A DNA stretch of 64,000 nt, taken from assembly GCA_030052745.1 (NCBI GenBank), contig JANBVO010000002.1, positions 2,170,001-2,234,000 on the forward strand. Reading direction: 5' to 3'. Positions 11,081 to 23,027 of the stretch are shown here, in pieces. The DNA comes from Pleurostoma richardsiae. Its lineage: Eukaryota > Ascomycota > Sordariomycetes > Calosphaeriales > Pleurostomataceae. Both the position numbers and the translations under genes were made by a program. Numbering within the stretch: position 1 is the first letter of the stretch; the number at the start of each line of letters is the position of its first letter. The notes under the pieces were generated by a model that worked only from the letters and a program-made list of their open reading frames with translations, was not told the DNA's origin and searched no databases.

Positions 11081-12427
11081 TCAGACCATTTGTCTTGGTT
11101 TCTGCCTAGGAACCATCTCCTCGTATGGTCTCGACCTCAGCTCCAGCTCACTCATCCCACCTTTGTAGTCGGCGTTGTGACGACCTCCATCACCATAGTT
11201 GCGCCCGGAACCTGGAAGCGGATCTGAGATTTGCATCAGTCTGCTTCGAGGTAGCGGTGCTCGCCTTCGGCGAAGGCAGAGGAAGACCGCAAGGATGACG
11301 GCGATGACAGCACCCACTGCAGCGCCAATGCCAATGCCGATCTTGGCGGTGGTAGTCAGGCCGGAGCTCGATGACGACTTGGACTCGGTTTGACTTGCAG
11401 CTGGGGTGGCCGTGCTGCTTGAAGTGGATGTCGTCGTCGAAGACACTGAAGTGGACGAGGACGCGGAAGTCTCTGTTGCGGAAGTGATAGCGGCTATCGG
11501 CGATGACGTAGGTGTTGCAACCGGCGTTGAAGTCTGAGGCACTTGATCAGTTACAAATCTCGGGGTAGGAGGCATCAGAGACTATGTGCGCGCTGCAACA
11601 ATGAAGGGGCCATGCAAAGATTGTGACCATAGACAGCCACTTACCACTGCGACTACCTCGTTTACCGAGGTGCTCGTGCTAGACGGGATTTGCGCAACGC
11701 TTTCGACAGCCTGGGACGTAGGAGTAGTTGACGTGGCGGGAGGCTCCGTCGTCTCAGCAAGAGGCGTTGTCGTTGGCGTCGCAGTCGCCGCAGCAGCTGG
11801 CACGACTGAACTAGTTGCAGCAGCCACGGCAGCGGTTGCAGCTATTGTCACGTTTATTAGTGCCTTCACTCCTAACTGCTGGACGCAGGAAATCTGCGGT
11901 TCGAGAGCTGCAACAATATCGACTTACTTCCGCAGAAGGAACTCGCATAGTTCGTGACAGCGGGAGCCTCATCGGCACCACAGTTCTGGACGGCGCAGTC
12001 ACGGACGCCAAACTGGAAGTTGGAATTGGAGCAGATGCACGAGTCCAGCTGCGTATTATCGGTGCAACCCAACAACGAGGCAGCACTATTGCGCATGTTG
12101 TTGATGCATGTTTGCTGCGCAGCAGAGAGAACTGGTTAGCGTGCATCTCCAACACATACACCAGGGACCAATGCACGACTCGATCGATGCTGCACCACTC
12201 TGCCACTTCCCGAAGCCTGGTGAAGGGATTGGAAAACGAGCCCTTGACAAGTACCTGGGGTGGAAGAGAGAATGGTTGTCATGACCGACAACTATCGGGC
12301 CCCTAGGCAGCAGAAGGAAAGCCGAAGCAAATGCACTTACACCGCAAACTGGAAGGTCAGCAAAGGACTGCGTGTTGACCAGGCCCGCCACCAGGAGGAG
12401 AACGGCGGCAGACTTTAGGAGAGACAT
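11081..12427 (-). CDS. CFEM-domain cell-surface protein with a transmembrane anchor
   Basis: Four exons, 12427-12341, 12114-11928, 11841-11645 and 11533-11081, give 307 aa. A signal peptide (MSLLKSAAVLLLVAGLVNTQ) leads into a CFEM domain at about residues 22-91 with all eight cysteines: LPVC, GQTCINNM, LLGC, DSCIC (two), RDC, VQNC and SSFC. A mucin-like Ser/Thr/Ala/Pro stretch of about 120 residues follows, then one membrane helix (about 221-243, GIGIGAAVGAVIAVILAVFL) with an RRRR stop-transfer motif and a cytoplasmic tail of about 60 residues. CFEM proteins are fungal surface or secreted proteins; some bind haem iron, others act in pathogenesis. Most known ones are GPI-anchored; this one has a real transmembrane segment and a tail, a layout like WSC-type sensors. 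The role is unknown. Confidence 0.88.
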
Positions 12428-12879
12428 CTTTTTCTAGGTCGTGTCTGACAGACAGGGTAGTCGTCGTCCACAGAAGGGTTGAAATGCCAGATGCGTCCGA
12501 ACAGTTGGCTGAAGCGGAACGAAAGACGGCCGCTTAGAAAGGCGAGAGTAAAGTTGGAGGTGGAATCTCGAGACTGGACAGCTCCAGTTATATCGAACTG
12601 GCCGACGAGATATGAGGTGCGACGGGCCAATTTCCTGTCACAGTGACACAACGACGGCCATGATCTTCAACCGTAGTTTCTCGGGATTTGTGAACGAAGC
12701 GGTTGCTTCTCCTGCACACGTTGCTCGGACCGGAGAGGACAGTAAAGCACCACCAGGGAGTGAATGAATCAAAGGTCTTTAAAGGTAAGGTGGTACTCCC
12801 GGTACGCGTGAGGAGGTGGATATCGATATACTGATTGGGGGATAATTCGGATTTGTACGTCCAGAGGCCTCGGGGGTTG

Positions 12880-13145
12880 AGCTTGCTGGAGAAGGAGAAC
12901 GGAGAACGGAGAACGATGGAGACGGCTGATGTCCAACGGAGGACAAAACGAGTGAGGCGGAAAGGAACGTGGAAAGAGTGGAAGTCTGGTCAGGCCGGAA
13001 GGCACCGCCGCGAGAGAGTGGGAGGGAGCAGAAAGGAAGGACCGACAAGGAGAGAGGAGGTCAAGGTCGAAAAGGAAGGAAGGAAGGAGGCGACGGTGAC
13101 GAGGTGGTGAGAGAGGGGAGGAAGGACAGAAAAGGGAAGGAGGCT
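12880..13145 (+). repeat. Purine-rich low-complexity tract
   Basis: The plus strand is strongly enriched in A and G. It includes three head-to-tail copies of GGAGAAC (12894-12914) and a run of GGAA units near 13075-13090. The minus strand, read by the CFEM gene 450 bp away, is the corresponding CT-rich tract. Confidence 0.7.
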
Positions 13146-13262
13146 TCCCCAGCGCTGGTGACGGCGACGACCCGTACTCACGGTACCGTCGCGGTACGGT
13201 GCCATGCCAAGATGCCCCGTCTCCGTACCTGCATGCCTGCACGACTGTACGGAGTACCTACA

Positions 13263-13281
13263 CTACTACGTGCAGTAGTAG
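13263..13281. repeat. Perfect 7-bp inverted repeat
   Basis: CTACTAC, a 5-nt spacer (GTGCA), then GTAGTAG. It sits within a cluster of GTAC-containing palindromes (13171-13285). No associated gene. Confidence 0.8.
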
Positions 13282-16200
13282 AGTACGCCAGGGAGGGAGC
13301 AGCGATCCATGGACGGACGGACAGGGGCGGGTGTTGGAGCGCGCCTGCTTCATCCAGACGGGACCGACCTCCATGCTTCACGTCCTCCGAGCTGACGCCC
13401 CAGGGTACATTGAAACAGCTGCGCCATTCCACCCAGCCCAATGTACCTCCACCTTCCTCTGACCAGTGAATGGCATGTGCGGTAAAGTGGAGAAGACACT
13501 TGCCCGTATCCCTCTCTTTTCTCGCGCGTTTCTCCTCTTGTCGTCCTCCGCAAGGGAGCTGGGAAAAGGACGAGCACTCAAGCACCGAGAGACTTGAGAC
13601 GGAGCCAAAAATGGAAATGTTGGGCAAACCCGGCTCGACGACATGGGACCCTTGCATGTGCATGGCCAGGTACCCGAGACCCTGAGACGACGGACTGGAG
13701 CCACTCAAGCACCCACTTCAGCTTCTTCATCCTCCTTATTACGGGCTTCCCGCAAGCACGAGATCCAGACGAAAAGAAGCATAAATCATGGCCTCTCAAC
13801 AGGCTGCACTATTGCATCTGCTTGCTTTTTCCCCCTCGTGCTGTTGAGAAGTCAGTGCAGAGGGAGGCGCAAAGTGTCTGGAAACAAAATCTCGAACCCT
13901 AGTCGGCCGGGTGGGCGCAGGTGGGCTGTTTGACGGAGTCTCCATCCTCGCATTAACAATACGAGTCCTTTCCATGCGGCGGTCCTGCAGACTATCCCAT
14001 AGTACCATACTCTACATAGGTACAGAGGGCTTCGGTAGAGGTCGGTCAGCCAGGTTCCTGATGTGATGAGGAAAAATCCAGTCAACCCGGTCCCAGTCAA
14101 GCTCAATCTACCTGCCGCGCTTGACTGTCTCGGGAGGCAGCTACTGACGAGATCCGTCGCCAGAGACAGACCAAAAAGCGAGAAACAGGCTGGCGCGGTA
14201 AGTCGCATAATATCAGCAGATCCTTTCCAACGTTCTGGGTCAAGTTACAGACGAATTGAGTAGTCGTCGTTGGCCGAAAGACTGACGGTGGGAGGGTTTG
14301 GAGGGAGATCTACGCAGGGGGTCAACACTCGTCGCTCTAAGCCACCCCTCACACGCACTTGCACCGGAAGCACCAGCAAGGGGGGGTTACACCGTCTTGA
14401 CCGTCATCGATCCCTGGATGGAACCTTCCGCAGCTCTGAAAATGGACTGGCGTCCCGTCTGTGCGAAGAGAGCACCGTCTACCTGCTGCAGGTGATGGGT
14501 GATGCCCTCGCCGATATCCTTATTTCAATGGGCTTGTTGAATGTGGTTGTCTGCCATCAGGCAATCATGCCAATCCCGCTGCGATTTTGTGGTTCTGCTC
14601 TGGTGCCCCTGAACAGCGCCCTCTTTCCTCGGTGTCCTCCACTTGCGCCAAGTGTGCCGAAAAGCCGTTGGCGCTTGTAACTTCATGCCTTCATCTCCCC
14701 CCGCTGACTACCCCCGGATCGACGGCCAGAACGGCCAGGGCCTGCCAGTGGCTGAAGCCCAACGCAACAGAAGCCTGCAAGGAAGAACAAATTTGTGATG
14801 TTTCAGGCTGATGGCTTCTGATTGATCAGTTGCCCCAAACTTCTCCCCGCCCTACTCGTCATCTCAGCCTCTTCTCTTCTCTCTATCGCTGAGGGCACAG
14901 TGGAGAAATATCAACGATTCTGGAAGGTATCGCCATCCATCAAACCCGGCATCTTCTTTACCGGTATCTGGACAGCTTAGCCTGAAAGGGGCTGTGATCA
15001 CTGTAGAGCAGCGCGTTTTCTTCTGTTGGTCTAGGCTCATCACGGAGTTCAGGAACGCCGTCTCAACGGCGCCGTCTTCGATCAAAGCCACAAACCCGTT
15101 GGCGTCCTTTCGGCCATGTTCCGTTGGTGATGCGCGACGACGTGGCATCCCGATGGAGGTCTCAGACTGAGACTTGGCGATTTTCAGCCTACAAACCGTT
15201 CTCATGGCCAGGGCTGATTGAAACTTCCTGACCCGCGTCCTGCTTACGTAGGTATCGCAGGACCGGACCACAGTTCAAGCAGCCTTCTCATCATGAATGC
15301 GACATGGCATGCGCGTCACGGCGCCGCATAATTTCTCGGCCAGCTCATCCGATCGAGGAGAACGTATCGGGTGATGCTTTTGCTACAACAGCGGCTGCGC
15401 CACGCGTGAGAGACTGGGGGAAATTGCAAAGCGCCATGTCATGCGATCTGCTACTTGACAGCTATAGTCTCTCGTGGGATTGATTGCCTTGCCTCCTAGG
15501 CGGTTGCATTGCAATTGCAGGCTGTTTCCTCTCACTGTTCTGTGCAAGCCGAAGGGGATCACTGAGGTAGGGGAAGGGCAGAGTGCTGCGCGAGGTTACA
15601 ACGAGCAGGACTTCGAGACGTGCCGAAACGGCGCGATGGTAGGTCATTGTCGGGTGTCAATGCTACTGTCTTAACACTGCAAATAAGCATATATTTGCTA
15701 CCCCCTTCTTAATTGACTAGAAGCTCACGACCAGGAATCTGATAAAATTATGTCATTCCTGGTCCGGCGCTTCCCAGTGCCCACCAGTAGCCATTGCGCC
15801 GGCGGTGGGTCTCCGTGCCAGCCTTCCCGCTCCGGTGCGGACCGATCGGGCCCGGTCGGCCACTTGAGATTGCAGCCCGGCGCCGCTTCATTTGTATCGT
15901 TAATTTGGACGTGAAGAATGAGAGCCGGCGCTAATCTACACGATTTCATCTGCCGCATCGCGTCCGTCCACTGAGCTAGACAACGCGGTTCCCGGAGAAC
16001 AAACAGTGAGAACGCGCTTCGACATGGCATCATTTCATAGGCACGCGTCTGAAGATGCTGATGCTGCAAGTCTGGCATCAGAGGATACGAGTCGATCAGT
16101 CCCAGCAGGGAATCAGCAGTGATTGTGCTTCTGTCACTATCCCCAGATCTTGGCGCGATATGATGTCTTCTCGCCTGGCCCCTGATAGACGTCTTATACC

Positions 16201-16665
16201 TAAAGCCTCGAGTGATTGCGAGGCCATCAGACTGAAGCGTAAGCCGCCGATGGTATAATCAGCTGAACAAGCTTCCCACTAAGACTGAATATCTTCTGAA
16301 GAAGGGATGGGTGTTAGTCGGACTCTTGCAAAGCTACTTTGGATTTGACGATGAATTGGTACGTGCGAGACAGACGTTCTCTTCTCCCATCTAGATACCC
16401 GTAGCACGCATCGTGAAATGAGTCATTGCTGAAGATCGTTCATTTATGCCCTATAAGATTCTGTGGCCTCAATGGTAAGAATATCGAGGCCTTTCTACGG
16501 ATATCTGCGTGGCCTTCAGGTCACTCCAGGCAGCTCAAGGACCACAATCAGGGAGTATTTCTCGCGTTGAGCTACCAGGAGGTAAGCAAAAGGAATAATT
16601 CACCCATAGACACACAGCAGGCGTTATCTCATCGCACCCTCTCTCCAGAGATCTACCCGACCCCC

Positions 16666-17741
16666 TTAGTATAACTCCAACGCACCGCTCTCAGCCAACT
16701 TAACCGCCTCCGCCGTCGCCTCATCCAGGTCCTCGACCGGCAGCCCCAGCGCCTCGTTCGCGAGCCCGCGCCTGGCCCCGAAGTCGCCGTCGCCCGGGTA
16801 GAACACGCGCGAGTACATCTGTCTCACGAACCCCTTCCTGTCCCCCTTCCTCATCGCCTCCTGGCCCTCCCTCCACCGCTCCGCCGCCCCCTCCCGCTTC
16901 ACCGTCCACTCCGCCTCCCCCGTGCCCGTCACCCGCCGCAGGCTGGCCAGCATGTCCCGCTGGCTGACCAGGAAGCTCGACACGTACAGCACGTCGTCGC
17001 GCCACCGCGCCAGCGTGGTCGCCCCGTCCGCCTCGTCGGCCGGCAGCTCCGGCAGGCTGAGCAGCGCCGCCGCCGCGCGCCCGCACTGCTCCCACGTGCT
17101 GACGTTCATCTTGGCCTCGCCGTCGTCGAACAGCGTCACCTCCCGCCGCGCGAGGTCGAACCCGAACCGGTCCGGCGACCCCGCCAGGCTGAACTGGTAC
17201 CAGAACCCGCACGACATGACAACCCAGCTGCTGACGCCCAGCGCCGCCGCCTCGGCGATGACCGCCCTGGGCGTGCGCCACAACCCCGCGACGTCCCTCT
17301 CCAGCCCCTCGCTCTTGAAGTCCGGTCCGTAGAAGTTGGGCATCACCCAGCGCACCCCCGCGGCGGCCGCGGCGCGCACGAGCTTGACCTGCGTGTCGGG
17401 AGGAGCCGTGGCGTTCATCGTGATGATGAGGAACTCCTGGCCGCGCAGGGCCTCCGCGAGGCTGGCCTCGTCGGCGTAGTCGACGCGGGCGACGCGCACG
17501 CCCTCGGGGAGCTTGTTGGTGCTGCCCTGGCGGGTGATGGCCGTCACGGTGTGCTTGCCTGTCTTGAGGAGCTCCTCGGTCATGTATTTACCAACGGTGC
17601 CACCAGCCTGGAAAGAAAGTATCAGCTATCCAGGTCGTAGAAGTTTTGTCCCGGGACTCGTAGACTCACCCCGACGATGGCGACCTTCTCGATGCGGTTG
17701 GTGAAGCCCACGGGCATGTCCTTCGCGTACTTGGCAGCCAT
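16666..17741 (-). CDS. NmrA-like / isoflavone-reductase-like NAD(P)-binding protein
   Basis: Two exons, 17741-17670 and 17607-16666, joined in phase 0 across a 62-nt intron (GTGAGT...CAG), give 337 aa. The N-terminus reads KVAIVGAGGTVGKYM, the GxGGxxG dinucleotide-binding loop of atypical short-chain dehydrogenases, then VTAITRQGSTNKLPEGVRV and a glycine-poor second half, as in NmrA-like proteins. VMPNFYGPDF and SCGFWYQFSLAG match the NmrA/PCBER pattern in which a classical Tyr-x3-Lys site is absent or altered. Such proteins are either NADP(H) redox sensors like NmrA, or reductases of aromatic substrates; the sequence does not decide which. The coding region is very GC-rich. A TATAAA lies about 175 bp upstream. 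Confidence 0.88.
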
Positions 17742-20700
17742 TGTGCTCAAGGATTTCGACAATAGAGAGTAATGTAGAGTTGTCTTCTTCGGAGTGATAA
17801 TTGGATGTCTGAATGAACCGATGCTCCTTGTAAAGCAGTGAAATGGTCTCGCGATGAAGATGCTCATTGTCCGATGCTTGGAGCAGGGAAGATGAGGGCG
17901 ACGGCCGATGTCTTTATATCCAGTCTCTCCATGGCGAGATGCCAACAAAGCGCATCACATGGCTAGTTAGCCAGTGTCTCGCGCATACCGCGATACCTCC
18001 GAGCTCTCAGGGACGCAGTGATCGCGCTATGTGAACGTGGTGCTGCCGCCTATCTCCAGGGTTCCAAAATGGGAAAACGACAGTTCCGAAAATGGCAGAC
18101 AGTGAATCTCGAAGTATGGATTTAGCCCGACCCCGGCCAAGTGTTTCCCATCCACCTGAAGTTTTAGACTTTGCCCGAACCTCATGTTATCAATACCATC
18201 GGTCCCAGCAGCCTCCTGTTAACAGGTGTGACATGTGTGTAGTGAAGACGCCAACATGAGCTTGATGCTTAAATCCGCTAAATCTCGGGCGAATAAATAT
18301 CCTAATCAAGCAATACCATCCCCGGACCCAAGAACCTTAACTGCAACCTTTCTTGCCTCCATCCCCCCGCCCTCCTTCTCCCGAGGCAGCTCCATCACCA
18401 GCGTGGGCTCGGTGCTCCGGGACGACCGCCTTAGGCCACTCGTTAATACCCCGAGAAGCACCACAAGATGTTCGGGCTACTCAATGAGATCACCCTCGGG
18501 CTCCGTACCTCGTGCTCGGTTACCTCCGACGTACATGCGTGTGCTCAATCCGCCGCCCGATTCGCGGTGCTGGGGAGCATTCCCGAAATGTTGAAACGCT
18601 GCACAGAAAATTACATGCATTGCCGGCCAGTCGAGTGACTTCACAGCGTTGGACAAGCTGCCTTCTATTCTTTCCGAAGGCTCGCGTCATGTTTCTCGGT
18701 TACTTCCGTTCCGGAGCCCGCTCATGCGCTAGCTTTCTGGTCAAACCTCAGAAGACGGCAAGGCAAGCTGCCTAGGCCAGCTGGAGGAGGCTATCGCCAA
18801 CGAACCCTCAGAAGCTCTGTCCTCAGCGATGTCAGTCAGCTCAGAGCCCGATCCGGCGTTCTTCATATCGAGTCTTACTCCAGCCCGTTGGCAGAACCCT
18901 GCTCCGCGTCTGAACCCAGGCGAGACATTCCCATCCATACCGTGAACAGTTCGCCGCGAGGAAGGGGCACAGGCGGCTATATTGCAGAATAAAGTAGCTT
19001 GTTTCGATGGTGATGGCCATGAAGTCCATCTGAGAGCAAAATTATGTCCTAAAAGCGGCCCTCTGATCACGTTTGCTCGTTGCGCCGACAAATAGTTCCC
19101 CTTGGAATCATGAGAAGAAATCGTGTTGACAGTGACTGAAAGGAGACTTCCCAAGCTTGTAACGCGGTGAGGAACGCAAGGATAACTATACTTTGTGCTT
19201 GCCGCCTGCCGGTCCTGCTTCGAAAAACCAGTTTAGCAGCAGCGGGTTAAACCTCTCCCTTCGCAGCAGCACACTTTTCACTCATCCGCGATCAGACAGG
19301 CTGGCAGCATTGCTGTCCACTGGATCAACAACAGCGCCCCCAACCGACAAGACGAAGGTGACAGTCCCGTGCAATCCTGCCCCGCCCCGTCTCTGTCACA
19401 GCCGACATCGTCCTCCGGAGCGCATTCCTTCTTCAGGCACGAACCTCGCTGTGGCTCCTCACCGCAGAGAAGCTATCACATTGGGCTGCCCGTGTGCTAT
19501 GTGACGAGGAAAGTCATCATGGTAAGATCCTAGCTGCTCACCATCTACTCACCGCTCCAGGTCAGCCTTCGCCTCTTATTTAGCGACGCTGTCCTACGAG
19601 CGAGTATATTGCACCTGCAAGCCTCTCACCCAGTCCCCGCGGCGGCCCGCGGCGCACTGCAGCTATTGTCTCATCTTCTCATGTGTCGCCGGCGAGATCG
19701 TGGAACCCAGGGCCAAAATCTTAAAGTAACCTCCCGGCTAGTTGCGTCTTCTCAGCGTCCGTCCCTACTCCCCAATTCTTCGAGCAAGAAGCCTCCGTGA
19801 GTGGCCACAGTTGACAGGACTCTAGTCTCCCTCTGCCGGTAACTTTAGTGCTTGTTGCAGGTCTCGGGGTAGGAGAATGTTATTTTAAGGAACGCTGAAT
19901 ATTCCAGAAGCAACCTCGCCGGTATGCCGCAGTCAGGAGATGTCCTTGCCTATCCTCGCAGGGCGTCCCAGTACTCAGGAGGCTGAGACGTCCAAGCAAA
20001 TCTCTACCAATCGCAACCCACCAACCCCAATATTGCTCCCAAAGGAGCGGCTTGTGCCTTGGAGTAAGACGCTTGTCTCTGCAGACCAATTATGAATAGA
20101 TTCCGAAGAAGTTTCCGGGACCGGTGGCCGATAGGATACCCTGGCTTGGAACACGGTTTCTAGGGGTCATCTCTTGTCGCTCTTCCTCATTCGTCCTCTA
20201 TGGGCACCGGGCGAGACGGTGCTCAATACATTCGTCAGAGTCCGTGCACAGAGTCCAGAGATGCGGCTGTTGTTGGGGATTGCAAGAGCAGAGTCAAAAG
20301 CCACGCTCGCTCATCCCACCAGTCCGCTTTCGCCACGGCAGCCGGTCTCGGGGTGGAATGTTGTAGGCAATAAGAGGTTGGTGATGCAGTCGGCTGATAA
20401 GCCATTCACACGCCGCTCGGCCTAATATGGCTACCAACTCGGTACGATGGCGCGCAACTAGAGCACAGAGCAAACTGTTTCCCCCCTTCCCTCGCAATTC
20501 CCGCGTTCGCTTTGACGAAGAGGCGTGCCTCGGTACACTTGTTCAAAGTGCAGGGATTCGCCCCCGGAGGGCAGTCCCATGCAGTGCGGGGATAGTGCCC
20601 GTCGTCACAGCACCAATAGGCGGCAGTTATTATTCCTGATGCGGGTAGGTCGATCTGGGGAGAAGGGCAGCCCCAGGTCCGAAGATGGTATAGATAACCA

Positions 20701-21091
20701 AAGGCCCCGGCCACCCCGCTGCGGCAGAGGCGGGGACGGAGCTAGCTTGATACTCCCCGTCATTATACCAGCGGCAAGTCGAAGGCCAGCGAGTCCAGCC
20801 GAGGTTCGCAGCTTGTTGTAGAGATCGAGCGGAGAAGATGCCGACCATTAGCCCATGCCCTCGCGTCGCAAGGTAGTCCGCCATGAAGAAGCCCAGGTGC
20901 AAGTATAAGCCCTCCCTCCCCGTCGTCTCGAGATCTCCTTCCCTCCTCATCCCATCTTCTCGTTCTGCGGGGTTCATTCTTGCCCATCTCCTCTGGGAAT
21001 CGTTGGGCGCTGATCGAAGCCAACACATAACCGGATTTCTGCACCTTCACGCTGGCTCGCTCGGCTTCCTAGCTCGACCCGAGTACGAGCT
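17742..21091. other. 3.3-kb divergent intergenic region
   Basis: Between the starts of the NmrA-like gene and the acyl-CoA synthetase gene. Apart from the NmrA promoter (TATA at 17913-17918) I see no gene, RNA or element; the frames are short and unrelated to known families. Confidence 0.5.
17913..17918 (-). promoter_or_regulatory. TATA box candidate for the NmrA-like gene
   Basis: TATAAA on the minus strand (within GGATATAAAGAC), about 172 bp upstream of the ATG at 17741. Confidence 0.5.
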
Positions 21092-22994
21092 ATGACGATT
21101 AACTCTCGATGGGAGATCCCCATTCCTCGTTGCTCGCTGCAGCAGTGGGTCTTCGATTCGTCTAGAGGGCCTTTGCCTGATCGCAAGGTCTTTATTGATG
21201 CGGACCGGCCTGAGACGCACTACCTCACTCTTGAGGACCATCGCTTGCTGTCGAAACGGATTGCACTTGGCCTTCAAGATGCAGGACTCAGAAACGGCGA
21301 CCGAGTGCTCCTGTACTCGGGAAACAATGTTTACTTCCCTTCGATCTTCCTCGGGATTCTGATGGCAGGGGGTGTATTCACAGGTGCCAACCCGGGTTTC
21401 ACTGCCCGAGAGCTGGCATATCAGCTTCAGGACAGTGCTGCGTCTTTCATGCTCGCAGCAGAGGGGAGCCTCGACACGGCTTTAGATGCAGCCCAGGAAG
21501 TCGGGCTCCCTAGGCAGCGCGTATACATATTCGACTCCACGAGTAATCCGCGAGGGGATGAGCCTCTCCCAGGCCACCAGGGGGAACGCAATGGGTCGAA
21601 ACACTGGACTCAGTTACTATCTGGAAACCGGCCTCGTGCTGCTCAATGGGACTGGCTTGAACCTGCCGATCCAGACAACACGACCTGCTGCCTGAATTAC
21701 AGCAGCGGCACGACGGGTGTTCCAAAAGGGGTGGAAATATCTCACAGGTCGTACGTAGCGAACGGAACGCAGGTCGTGCATGTTGGCGGAGATAATCCAG
21801 AGGTCATCGCGTTGCGAGCGCGGGCAAAGGGTCTATGCTTCTTGCCGATGTACCATGCCTATGCGCAAACATGTGAGTACTCTCCATATGCAGTCCGGTG
21901 TATCAGATAGCTCTGTCTTTCTCTTTGACAAGCGCTACTTGCGGACCTCGTGTTTGCAGCTGGGAACCTGACTATCCCACAGATTTCGTCGCCAACTTCA
22001 CACGGATGGGTATACCCGTATTTGTTATGCCTCAGTTCAACTTCGAAAAGATGCTCCAGCACATCCAGCGCTTCAAGATCACCTCTCTGACATGCGTGCC
22101 GCCGATCGTCGTAGCACTAGCTAAACATCCGCTCACCAAGAGGTATGACCTGAGCAGCATCGAATCTCTCGGCTGCGGCGCAGCGCCACTTGCTGCGGAA
22201 GTAGGGACAGAGGTGGAGAAATTGTTCCCGGAACGCGACGTCATCGTCCGCCAGGGATGGGGCATGACGGAAGTTACCTGCACCTGCATGAGCTGGGATC
22301 CAACACCATCCCACTTGCCGGAAGCACGCTCCAGCGGTGGTGTAGGCGAGCTGATGCCGAACTGCTCCGCAAGGATCATGGAGTTGGATGGTGAGACGGA
22401 GATACTCGAGTCAAACAAGCCCGGTGAGCTTTGGGTGACTGGTCCGACACTTATGCGTGGTTACTGGCGAAAGCCAAAGGCGACGCAGGAGACCACCTCT
22501 GTAGACACCGACGGAACAAGGTGGTTGAAGACCGGCGATATCGCCTATGTCGAAGACTACGGACCCGGCGCCATATTTCATATTGTCGACCGTCTGAAAG
22601 AACTAATAAAAGTGAAGGGCCATCAAGTTGCCCCGGCTGAATTGGAAGCCGTTCTCCTTGAGCGGCCGGATGTCGCGGACGTCGCAGTAGTTGGTGTCAC
22701 TATTAAGGGTCAAGAGCTACCTCGAGCGTACATCGTGAGGGTTGCCGGCGCAGCAGCATCTGAGCGCGAGATCTCAAAGTGGATTGAGGGGAAAGTAGCG
22801 AGATACAAGCAGCTCAGAGGTGGTGTGTCGTTCATCGACTGCATCCCAAAGAACCCGGTAGGTTTCGGTAGAATCCCCGAAATAACACATCTGACACTGT
22901 CATATAGTCCGGCAAAATCCTGCGCAAGTTGCTCAGAGAGCGAGCTCAACAGGAAGTCGGCGATAGAAGGCCTCCAGAGTCGCGACTAGCGTAA
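21092..22994 (+). CDS. Acyl-CoA synthetase, 4-coumarate-CoA ligase-like (AMP-binding)
   Basis: Three exons, 21092-21872, 21983-22857 and 22908-22994, give 580 aa. The first join restores YAQTYFVANFTRMGIPVFVM; a nearer AG would break the frame. The adenylate-forming motifs are complete: NYSSGTTGVPKG (about 202-213, ATP phosphate loop), QGWGMTEVT (motif A5), GELWVTGPTLMRGYW, WLKTGDIAYV (TGD), DRLKELIKVKG and the catalytic lysine in SGKILRK (about 555). The protein activates a carboxylic acid as acyl-AMP and then acyl-CoA; fungal members of this clade take aromatic, fatty or branched acids, and I cannot fix the substrate. The C-terminus is SRLA, one residue longer than the peroxisomal signal SRL, so a peroxisomal location is not supported as it stands. 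The tail faces the OB-fold gene with a 33-bp gap. Confidence 0.92.
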
Positions 22995-23027
22995 CAGGTG
23001 GCCGGTGGGGGAGGAAAGAGGCGGTCA

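Larger units (their letters stand above)
12428..16665. other. 4.2-kb intergenic region without a supported gene
   Basis: Lies between the CFEM promoter and the 3' end of the NmrA-like gene. It holds a purine-rich tract (about 12880-13145, CT-rich on the transcribed minus side, as in many fungal promoters), a GTAC-rich patch with a perfect inverted repeat (13171-13285), and only short frames without domain resemblance. An uncoded transcript or a fast-evolving small gene cannot be excluded. Confidence 0.5.
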
